Shown here piece after piece: positions 28,601-37,400 of a DNA stretch of 64,000 nt. How positions within the stretch are numbered: the first letter of the stretch is position 1; every line of letters begins with the position of its first letter. The position numbers and the translations under genes were made by a program. The DNA comes from Terasakiella sp. SH-1 (GTDB taxonomy: Bacteria; Pseudomonadota; Alphaproteobacteria; Rhodospirillales; Terasakiellaceae): positions 2,095,501 to 2,159,500 of the forward strand of contig NZ_CP038255.1 in assembly GCF_004564135.1 (NCBI RefSeq), written 5' to 3'. The notes beneath the pieces were generated by a model. That model was not told the origin of the DNA, made no database searches, and saw nothing but the letters and a program-made list of their open reading frames with translations.

Positions 28601-31220
28601 CAATTTCGAGGGTGCTCTTCTCATGAAGAATTTCAATGATTTCTGACGACACACCTAACAATTCTGCAAGAGGCGGTATCAGGGTCTTTTCTTGACCCAA
28701 ACGTGCCTTCACAACAATATCGGACAGGACTTTCGAGGTATGCTCTTTCCAAATGCCTCCCGTTTTTCCAAACTTTCCATATTTTTGGAGTTCGTCTTCT
28801 TTATCGGATTGCCCCAATTCTTTCGAAGGTATCAAAGGACAAGCCAATATTTCATCAATACATTGCCCAATATCATTCGATACAATTTTCTCAACCTTGC
28901 AACATTGAGAAGCGACTGCATGATATGGCGCAAAGATACGATGAGTTAGAGAAACAAATTTCTCTTCAGTTAACTTAAGGGGGTCAGGTGCGACCCTTTG
29001 AACTTCTTGAATGACGTTTCTAACATTGGGGCTTGTACTATCCGCTCCTTTCGGAAACACGGAAACAACGGCTTCCTCCAGCCCTATTTGCTTGTTCTTC
29101 AGAGTATCGTAGACAATCTCCGCTGCCTCGTTGCGATTTGGATAAAACAACCCGGCAGCTTTCTCATTGAAATAATCTTCGCTGAACAACGTTGCGTTCA
29201 TGGTTTCTGAAGTTTGTTCAATAAAGTTTTTAATCGCTTCCTGACTCAAAGCTCTGTTTTGTAAGCTACTATCCCGACTTTCCCCAGTGAGCATATATTG
29301 CAATTCATAGAGCTTGATATCAGACGCCTTTAACCAACCAGACAATTCCGTCAAAACTAACAAAGCGTGCAAGACGTCTCTTGTACTTTCTCCCATAAGG
29401 CTCTTTACAGCATGATTGCCCAAAATTAGCAGTGCAGCGATTTCTATTTCATCAAATGAAAGACCGCACAATTCAGACATTTTACTGATGCGATACAGGA
29501 CTGCTAAGTTGCCTTTTGTCAGTTTAAGAGAGCGGCTTGAGTCATTTTCTTCTCCCCCTTCCCCATTGCGAGGGGTAATATCCAGCAACCAGTTCGCCGC
29601 TTTCAACAGTTGCGCTTGGGACAGTTTCAAAGCGACAGCCAAGGCATTCTGAATTTTAATATCCTTGTCATCTACTTGTTCTGCATTAGCAACCTTTGGG
29701 ACAGTCCATTGGGGGTGCGTATTCCAATCCGGATGCTCCGGTATATGAGGAGCATTATAAATCTGATCGAAAAAGGCGGGTTCATATTTTCTACCATTTT
29801 CTTTCAAGGTTCCAACGACAGCGCAAAGCTGATTGATGTCCCCCCCCTTGTCCACCTCAAGCATCTGCTTCATCCAAGCAATATATGGCAGAACAGTCTG
29901 ATTGATTTTCGGTTCCCCCTTTCCAATCGTCCTCAATGCCCAATCCAGATCAATAACGCTAATCTTGGAGATATTCGACAAACGGATTAAGCCATTGATA
30001 CGGCCTAAATTCTCTAGTGTCAGGTTCGTCAGCTGCGTTCCTGCCTCAATACCGATTGGCGAGTCACTTCCAGCATTAATGTAGAAGGACTTACACTCGC
30101 CATCATCAATTTCATTATCGTTCAGATTTTGGTAGATCAACTCCTGAATCTGCTGACGATTCAGACCTGTTTGTTTGAGAAATACTTTTACATCTGACAA
30201 GGCTGCAACGGGATCATCGACTTTATTGAGGCCATAACAGTCTTTAATGTCCTGAACCGTAGGTTCTTTTTCAGAAGTCTGAACAATCTTCCAATCCCCA
30301 GGCGTTAAATTCAGCGCCTCCTGCCAGGAACGAACGCGTTGTTCGTCGTCAAAGTCAATGGGTTTAATACGTAACTTTTCCCAAATTGCGGGGAGGGTCG
30401 TTTCAAGCGCACCAAGGTTCTGGCGCATCTGAACCAATGGCAAATGGAAGGGGAGATTGAAAGGGTAGACAACTTTTTCAGCCAACTCTTCAAAAACTTT
30501 CTCAGGATCAGCGCCGAGGTTTTGAACAAGTTTTTCATTAACGATTTGAAGAGAGGGAATAAGCTTGTTTGTATTCTCACAACTTAATAACAGCTTCCAC
30601 AAATCCGGACGGCGGTTTTGCAGAGGAACAGCCCCTTCACCTTTCGCCTCAATGTACTTATCAGTCATATCCATGGCTTCGACGAAATAAGCTGCCGGAG
30701 AGAGGACAGAACGGCAATGTTCACATTGGCAATAGTCAAGGCGTCCAAACAGTTTTTGATAGCTGGGCACTCGGTTGAAGTTTTCTTGTGTCTGTACACT
30801 CTGATTATCAAAAGGCAGTGCTGTATAATGCGGGTCGTTATTCTGTAAAATTGCCGTATGGGTCAAGAGAACAACTGTTTTGGTGGCAAGGGCGTTTTTG
30901 TATATATCACCAGCTTTCTTCTCACCTGATTTTCCGCCTGCATCAAAAAGCTTACCAAAACGACCAACAAACTGCACCTCAGAGAGTTCAGCTATCTGAA
31001 AAGCGGAATTAAAACCGTTTTGAGAGAGAGTTTCAGCAGAAGTAAGATCGTTACCAGTGAGGCGAACAAGACGTTGCGCTGTTTTGAGTGCCTCTTTTTC
31101 ATTAGGTGATATCTTTAATTTCTCACCTTCATTGAAAAAATCATGGTCAGCTAACTTAAAGTCAGGGTTCTTAGCCTGACATTGCTTTACCTGTTCACTC
31201 TTGAACGCTACATCAGTCAT
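22692..31220 (-). CDS. Tc toxin subunit A (TcA/TcdA-like)
   Basis: About 2842 residues, a usual size for TcA. Near residues 158-180 is KLFGRLDYCQCEHC followed by RSVLSPAAYFVEAMD, the conserved VRP1/SpvA-related segment of TcA proteins, then RRPDLWKLLLSCENT. The middle corresponds to the shell and receptor-binding regions. The last about 900 residues contain the long helical pore-forming and TcB-binding parts (VPYYRFEVILEKAKEVTQSV; YQWMVGRLSALYSQAFQLAY). TcA pentamers bind cells, insert at pH change and translocate the TcC enzyme. The start ATG at 31218-31220 follows a seven-G run; a GTG precedes it. It is divergent from the TcB-TcC gene. No lysis genes lie beside it. Confidence 0.9.
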   Translation of the reverse strand: MTDVAFKSEQVKQCQAKNPDFKLADHDFFNEGEKLKISPNEKEALKTAQRLVRLTGNDLTSAETLSQNGFNSAFQIAELSEVQFVGRFGKLFDAGGKSGEKKAGDIYKNALATKTVVLLTHTAILQNNDPHYTALPFDNQSVQTQENFNRVPSYQKLFGRLDYCQCEHCRSVLSPAAYFVEAMDMTDKYIEAKGEGAVPLQNRRPDLWKLLLSCENTNKLIPSLQIVNEKLVQNLGADPEKVFEELAEKVVYPFNLPFHLPLVQMRQNLGALETTLPAIWEKLRIKPIDFDDEQRVRSWQEALNLTPGDWKIVQTSEKEPTVQDIKDCYGLNKVDDPVAALSDVKVFLKQTGLNRQQIQELIYQNLNDNEIDDGECKSFYINAGSDSPIGIEAGTQLTNLTLENLGRINGLIRLSNISKISVIDLDWALRTIGKGEPKINQTVLPYIAWMKQMLEVDKGGDINQLCAVVGTLKENGRKYEPAFFDQIYNAPHIPEHPDWNTHPQWTVPKVANAEQVDDKDIKIQNALAVALKLSQAQLLKAANWLLDITPRNGEGGEENDSSRSLKLTKGNLAVLYRISKMSELCGLSFDEIEIAALLILGNHAVKSLMGESTRDVLHALLVLTELSGWLKASDIKLYELQYMLTGESRDSSLQNRALSQEAIKNFIEQTSETMNATLFSEDYFNEKAAGLFYPNRNEAAEIVYDTLKNKQIGLEEAVVSVFPKGADSTSPNVRNVIQEVQRVAPDPLKLTEEKFVSLTHRIFAPYHAVASQCCKVEKIVSNDIGQCIDEILACPLIPSKELGQSDKEDELQKYGKFGKTGGIWKEHTSKVLSDIVVKARLGQEKTLIPPLAELLGVSSEIIEILHEKSTLEIEDFIVPDLESLQGKLVQCQRLAYIISRFHLSAKEALYLFPQLDPNQVGGIKVQAIRQMYDLKALQYRLQDTQNHLLNYFDFVQKTDDDKQHAEQLANITGWEVDDVQTLIKMLGIGKDCGTIDGIAILASWMGQKDKLGLDVKGLLTLRDFEAEPQQSFQDYQNMTNALLQGLATKTKNGPEKALSSIQESIRDVLVGLVIEKLGKTNPIHSKGDLSSYLLLDVEVGAEVETSRMREAMSAVQNYINRALSNLEAGVGVSSELEKVWQWSERYRVWQANREVFLYPENYIKPELRRVKSAQFEQLEQELQQQATPDQAAVDKIFANYLTSFARVADVDIQSMATRDYLEGEVTLKELFILGKSRKAPFEYAYMTAQFFFDSKDEAFLPVNWDFWKETSKEIQPLGGSAPTPVFAFGTWHVFWAEKRTQGASLRGEKAASPEYSGVIKYTCMDAAGNWIVAQEVEGVPNLNVSQQPCTIYPTYFSGEDALMIAYPNGTSAYGVHLLDTKMVNARIVAAYRYQSEERISHVLPTPFDEEASSGIDFQYYRKQDDKNPIRSNGNSLTVWYLDENLPEPRYRFLYGEVKKNIANAFDGENIKTKETPVFEVIDENLYMVWIDHDNALKLRRQRNDGVHEPDVTVIEPHKSTQRSHADLCLHGGSVYISWIENDEGKLARVLLEKEGMKTQGVFEFTTKNIAGRLSICGHSSGVIAAWKSSNQDTLCVQRLCHKDTDIGHKIAEGKVNALDGVESLSPDIGAVPYNKDVSSTVISFKRKGASSISVAFCIYDGGKDQNLPLASERYLEGFDQLDDRIAVQDNELYFSQHDHKKNDHNFVNVRQAIVRCFADNMKILSGRTREFDQSWESEQPASCYVLGKQVHYMRLCKEEVKADFNVACTYYKDDETVIPGVKGELLKLPEFCKEAQDIVFYEKPLTQQERKRLYEAGKKVVRRKINKFTHFGDAFKNGDKVHILNQPDWYGISHNGASYLALPTQGNKYELQVYRLNSGAAEDLHQHLMRSGTDGLLSTETQSMKERRFDDIGPQEEMVSEIYRPSDIIDLTMGPTSNYFWELFFHAPFLVAQKLQNEQLFAEARHWYEYIFNPTSCEEGDTLNQVNDRYWCFLGLRSQNMTLPQAKQQAVGGNDFDPRIFAQVYEHAYNPFDPHAIAAFRPVAYQKTMVMSYMQNLFDWGDKLFREYTVESIAEASILYMLTYNLFGKKPVNLGPMSLDDPKTYEDVGKQPIPQEMVELEQYIGGAIKVPATLMPHNYVFGNVFGVPENEQFISQIKKIEQRLHNIRHGLNIDGVRQKLALFDPRLDPMEIVQQVGSGGSLSDIRNSLSVAVPYYRFEVILEKAKEVTQSVIQLGQSLQSALEKKDAEAMALLQNVNQQNILAITTASRVGQVEEIGKQIEGLTESLNNAHDRLGHYTWLKSRGVSELENVQLYSRASSATFTALSGVASTAAVPLELIPNVVGAAVGGSKFAAPAHGLAQGFNVYANILSAISDIAGIQAGYQRREEDWDLQIKMAEHETVQIKHQVEAAQFQQKVARNEAALLQKNIEQEQKVEKFLKTKFTNQELYQWMVGRLSALYSQAFQLAYELACQAEAAWQFELGTQRSMVQPNHWDNLHQGLLAGEALLLNLQQMQSGYLKEERRLEITKTVSLRQIAPQALQDLMEKGVCDFSLTEKDFDYDYPGHYFRQIKTVLISIPALIGPYQNIHATLTQVTNKTLLKPDHKGVKFLLDSKEGEVPGADVLRSDIRTNQQVALSQGVNDSGMFELSFSDPKYLPFEGTGAISDWRLEMPKAHNPIDYEALSDVIVTIKYSAKHGGESFRKSVFNELGTYSGYRTFMIAQEYPDNWRKFILSGDTLDVAIRQSQLRLNLHSYKARKADIAFVLDHGVELSDKVGINLSIDNAPAGKGNLNKTGECSIKISGAEIRPLSMWKFEFTNAKEEDRQKLQNMVMTLIYEASF

Positions 31221-31223
31221 CAC

Positions 31224-31480
31224 AAATTCCCCCCCGAATATTTCCTAACGAAATAGCCTAGGCATACTCAGTGTAAAAACACAACCTACAGAATCTTACA
31301 GAGATGGAAGCGCGCGTTTGAGGATAATTTATTATTATATAATTGATTTGGTGAAACATTAATATCTGTATAGCTTGTAACATCTCGTAGGTTGATTAGC
31401 CTATTTTCTTGCATTAGCCTTCATGAACCCAATCGTCACAACAACTCAAAAAAGATGGTTGCTTCTGGGGGGGCTGAAAA
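31224..31480. promoter_or_regulatory. Divergent promoter region between the Tc genes
   Basis: An AT-rich 257-base gap serving both Tc transcripts. A possible plus-strand promoter is TTGATT (31343-31348) with TGTATA (31367-31372), spacer 18. An inverted pair, ACCTAC near 31285 and GTAGGT near 31388, brackets it and could be an operator. Both genes have unusually G-rich ribosome-binding stretches (seven G before TcA, six G before TcB-C). No gene lies inside. Confidence 0.35.
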
Positions 31481-34400
31481 ATGCGAGGGTTTGAAAAGCC
31501 GATACAAGAACAGAAAATTGACTTTCCGCAAGGTGGCGGAGCCATTAAATCTATTGGCGAAACGTTTGAACCCAACGGGTTTTCCGGTACAGGCAATTTT
31601 GCGATCCCCATTGCGGTGACACCGGCCAGAGGACTGGAGCCCCAACTTTCTCTCAGTTACAACTCCGGTGTGGGCAACGGTCCTTTTGGATTAGGATTTT
31701 CCCTGAACCTCTCCAAGTTCTCAATCCGAACAGAGAAAGGCCTGCCACGTTACGACGGCGTTTCAGATGTATTTCTTTTTGATTCAGAAGAACTGGTCTC
31801 TAAAAAATCAACAAAAAGGCGTGAGGGCGACTATACGGTTACAGAATATTTACCCCGCGTCGTTAGTGAGCTTTCCAGCATTCGGCACTATGTCTCAAAC
31901 GACAACTCCTACTGGAAGGTTACCAGCGCCGACAATACCTGCATGATTTTCGGCAAGACACATGAAGCACAAATCAGTGATTGCGCCAATCCTTCCCGAA
32001 TATTTGAATGGTTGATTGAAAGTGTAGAGGATTCCAACGGCAACAAAATTCTCTATTCCTATGCTCAGGAAAATGATCAGGGCATAGAAGGCAAATCATG
32101 GGAAAAAAACCGGGCTGAGACGAATAAATACATCCGATCCATCAAGTACGGCAATTTTCTGGATGACAACGACAAGGAGGAATTTGCCTTTGAAGTTCTA
32201 TTCAACTATGGCCAGCACCAACTTCCAGACCAAAACCCAGAATGCAATCCGTACGATACAACAGATAACTGGCTTTACAGAGCGGATGCATTCTCTTCCT
32301 ATAAAAGTACCTTTGAGGTTCGCACCCGACGGCTTTGTCGCAATATTTTAATGTTCCACCATTTCAAGAAAGAACTCGGCGATCCTTGCCTTGTGAAAGC
32401 TCTTTCATTTGAATATGAACAAACCAAACATAGCAAGTTATCCATCATCAAGTCCGTTACCGCGACAGGCTATACACGTCATGGTAAGAAACACGGGGAT
32501 AGCTATACAGCTTTATCCTTGCCCAAGACGGATTTTAGCTATTCGAAATTCGCCCCTCCAAAAGAGCCTCGTTTCAACCAACTTCTTGAAGACCAAAGCG
32601 GCATTCCGGGATATCTGGATGCATCAGGTTTTCAGCCAATTGATTTAAATTGCGAAGGCATCGCAGGCCTATTGTACCAAACCGAAAATGGCCTGAAATA
32701 TCTTGAGGCCGAAGGCGACGGGAAATACAGCCCTCCCACGGATGTTATACAGTTTCCCATAGATCAAAACTTTGAAGGTGCTCAGGCTTCCTTGGTAGAC
32801 CTGGAAGGCCGGGGGCAGCTGGAACTGGTCGTCAATGACGGCAATCGAACGGGCTATTACGCCAAACGCCCCACAGGCAAGGTAACAGGCCAGCCACAAT
32901 GGTCCAGCTTTGTCCCGTTTGAGACTTATCCGACAGATTACGCAGACCCCGCAATGGAAATGGTCGGGCTTGCCAATAACGGCATGACAGACCTTGTGAT
33001 GTTTAGCGAGAGCGAAAACCTGCGATATCCGTCACGAGGTCGAAAGGGTTTTGAAAAGCGCCTTACAAGTCAGCGCAGCACGGACTTCCCATTGATCAAA
33101 AAAGGTGATCTGCAAGAATACGTTGGTTTCGCTAATATTTTAGGCGACGGTTTATCCCACCGGGTCAAAATCACCCGCAATACTGTCGAGGTCTGGCCCA
33201 ATCTGGGGTATGGACAATTTGGCGAAGCTATCAGCCTTGGTGACACACCAGATTTTGGTGACGATTTCGATGCTTCCAGACTGCAACTGGCAGATACAGA
33301 TGGTTCAGGTGTTGTTGACCTGATCTATATCACGCCAACCCATGTCAATTTATACGTAAATCAAAATGGCAACGGCTTTTCAGAAGCAATCTCAATCAAG
33401 CTGCCGGATCATTACTCAAATATCGACCGGATCAGTTTTGCCGATATCCTTGGCAATGGCACGAGTTGTCTGGTTTTAACCACCATTTCCCCCAAGCCCA
33501 TCCACTGGTTTTATAATTTCGTCGGGATCAATACCCGGGAAGAGAGCTGTATCAAGCCCTATCTGCTCAATGAGATTGACAACAACATGGGTGGGCTGAC
33601 CCAGATTGAGTATTGCAGTTCAACCAAATTTTATCTGGAAGACAAGAAAGCGCACAGACCATGGATGATGCCCCTTCCCTTCCCGGTGCAAGTTGTCGAG
33701 CGTGTTACCACCATCGACCAGATTACGGAGATGAAATTTTCCACCCGTCATGCCTATCATGAAGGCTATTACGATTATGTTGAAAGGGAGTTCCGGGGGT
33801 TTGGCTTTGTTGAAAGCTGGGATACGGAAACTTATGAAGAACTTCAGGCTCAAGACGAAGCCAGTTCCCCAAATCAGTCCCTACGCCATTACCTGCCGCC
33901 TGTTCATACAAAGACCTGGCATCATACAGGTGCAGCGCCGCATGACGTAGATTTTATGGGGCAATACAAAAGCCAGTTCTATCAAGGCGACAAGCAAGCC
34001 TATGATATGCCTGCCCCTGTTCTTGACGCAGATATTTGCACAACGAATATAGAAACCATCCGCCAAGCCCATGCCGCGTTAAAAGGATCCATCATCCGCA
34101 GCGAAGTCTATATGGATGATGCAAAACAAAACCCCGAATTGGCAAAACACCCTCTCAGGGTTGAACATTCCAACGGTAAGGTCTGCCTTGTTCAGGAAAA
34201 GCAAGAAGGCGCACCTTTCGCCATCTTCCGTCTGGAGGCCACCGAAAGCATCAGCTACCACTACGAACGCAATCCGAACGATCCGAGAGTTGAGCAACAG
34301 TTCACCCTGAGCACAGACGATTTCGGCAACGTGCTTAAATCCTGCCATGTCTCTTTGCCGCGCCGTGATGATCCTGCACAACACATCTACGCCGAACAGC

Positions 34401-37400
34401 AAAAAACAGTCGCTGTTCTGGAAGAGAATAAATATGTCAGCCCTGTCGCGAGCGATGCGCACAAGTCGCTTTATTACTATGTAAAATCAGAACAGCGCCA
34501 GTTTGAGATTCTAGGCCTTAAGCAGAAGAATTATTTCACATATGACGAGATCAAAAAGGCTGTAGCCTCCCTTGATCTAAACGACCCAAATGAAATCCTG
34601 ACCCATGACCAGCCCTTCGTCCAAAATAAAAAGGAAGTAAAGTCCCGCTTGCTGGAATGGTATCGCAGCTATTTCTGGAATCCTGAACAAAGCAAAGCCT
34701 TGCCGCTGGGGCAACTTACCGAGAAAGGCTTGCAGCACCACCTTGAAGCAGCAGTCTTTACGCAAGACTACATCGACGACCTGCTTCTTAAGCGCCTGAG
34801 AAAAGACGACCTCAAGGACAAGGCTGGCTATATTTTTGACGCTGAAAACGGTTTCTGGTGGAACAAGGGGCTGGTACAGCATTACCGCCCGCACAATGAC
34901 AAAAACGGCTTCTTCCTGCCCTTCATAACCGCCAACGTTTTCTTTGACAAAAGCTCACCTCTTTATGTGGAGTCTACCACTACATATGATGACTACGGCC
35001 TCTGCCCGATTGCAGCCGAACAATATATTGATGAAAAACATAGTCTAAAAACCAGCGTCAAATGGGATTATAGGGTGGGGCAGCCCTATGTCATGGTCGA
35101 TGCCAACGCCAATGTTTCCGAAGCCCTGTTCGACGAATTGGGCCAGGCCTATGTCACCAGCCGCTGGGGTAATGAAACCGACATCAATGGCAAGGTCGCA
35201 GAGACCGGAGCCATGCGCCTGTATGATCATGGTAATAACAAAGCAGAATATCGTCCCCAACCCAAACCGACCTTTGACGATGTTCTGAAAAATCCCGGCA
35301 CCTACCTTCAGGGCGCGGCGAGTTATTTCTTCTATGATTTTGCTTACGACAAGGCTACCCGCCAACCCGTCGCCACCATTCACCTGCAAGCCAAGAACCA
35401 CTGGAAGCCGACAAAACCGAAACTGGATCATACAGCCGATTGCCTGACGACCCTGACCTATAGCGACGGGCACGGACAGGCCTTGGAGGTTAAACAGAAA
35501 TACGGTCCGCGCGAATGTTTTATCCGTGATGAGAACGGCAAGCCCGTCCAGCGCATGGTCAAGGAAGCCTGGGCGGTCAACGGACGCACGGTCTATAACA
35601 ACAAGGGCAACCCTGTTGAACGATATCAGCCCTATTTCACCAACACCCCGACTTATGAAGATCAACGCGACGTGCCTGTTCCCCCGCCAAGCCGGACCAC
35701 CTACGATCCCTTAGGTCGGGCGATCCGCACAAATACGCCCAAGGGCTTTTTCTCAAAAGTCGAATTCACCCCTTGGCTTGAGCGTCATTATGACGAAAAC
35801 GACACAGTGCTGGATTCAAAATACTTTATTGAGAATTATGCCAGCCTTAAAGGCGATGAGAAGGACGCAATTGATAAAGCGATTGCCAGTCACAACACGC
35901 CCTCGACGCAAATCTATGACAGCAAGGGAGCCGTTTTCCTAGGCATCGTCAATAATCTTGGTAATGTTCGTCCCAAGTTATTTAAAGGCTTAGGTGATAA
36001 AAAGGCCATTTTCACCACACTCAAGGATAAGGGCTATCTGCGCGAAAAAAAGAAATCCATCGGAGGGAAAGAACGCACCTTCAATTGGTTAACCGATAAA
36101 TTCCGCCCCTATACAGAAGGCTTCAAGCTGGAAGGAATTACCGAAGACCACCATGATGAAATTGTGGAGCGCTTGCGCCAGAACTGCCTGACTTCACGAC
36201 AGGATACCGACATTCAGGGGCGCAACATCCTAGCCGTAGATGCCCGGCTCTATTACAAAAACATCAAAAACGGCAATACCAACCTTTTTAACTTTAAATA
36301 CCGCTACCCGATGAACTCAGGCAAGGAAAACGAAGATGGTGAAACCAGTCACAGTCCGATCCTGACAGACAGTGTCGATGAAGGTACTGTGCGCCATCTC
36401 GATAACGCTTTTGGCCAGCAACTCTGGTCATGGACGACGCGGGAATATTGCCAGTTGCTGTCTTATGATCGCCTGCAACGAAAATCAAAACTGAAAATCA
36501 AGAAGATGGAAGGGACACGCGGGCCTGTGGCGTCCTATGATGATTTTAATCTGGTTGAGGTCTTCAGTTATGGGGAGCAAAAGGGTCTGAGTGAACAAGA
36601 GCTTCAGGACCGCAACCTCAATGGCGCGCTTTATGAGCTTAAAGACCTGTCCGGCATCATCACCAATGACCTGTGCAGCCTGAACGGGGAGAACATCAAG
36701 GCGTCGCGCCAGATGGCTAGTGCCTATAAGGAACCTGCCGACTGGCGCAAGGATGTTGCTCTTGATGATGAAGTCCACACCACCATCACCACCTATAACG
36801 CGCTGGGACATCCCCTAAACCAGACAAGCCCGGATGGCTCCAAAACCAACAACCGCTATAACTTTACAGGGGCGTTAATCGGTATTGATGTGGATTTCAA
36901 GGATGAACCCTGCCAATCCATCATTAAAAACATCGACTATAACGCTCAGGGTCTGCGCTCAATGGTGCGTTATGGTAATGGGGTTGAAGTGCGCTACGTT
37001 TACGAAGACACCACGCTGCACCTCCTGTCCATGAAAAGTGACAACACTAATGCGGGCGCATCGGATACCCCAGTGCAGGATATTGTCTACACCTATGACC
37101 CGGTGGGCAACATTACCCGACTTCGTGACCATACCCATGAGACGGTCTTTTACAAAAACCAGAAAGTGGAGCCGTTAAGCGATTACCATTACGACCCGCT
37201 CAACCGTCTGATTCGTGCCACCGGGCGCAAACATCCCAAGCTGGGGGAACACAGTTATGAAAACGGCTTCAAACAGGCCGTCTTCAGCCAACTGCCCCAT
37301 ACAAACGACAACAAGGCGCTGGAAACCTACACAGAGGCCTATGCCTATGACGAGGCCGGAAACCTGCTGGAACAACGCCACACAGCAAGCAAGGGCTGGA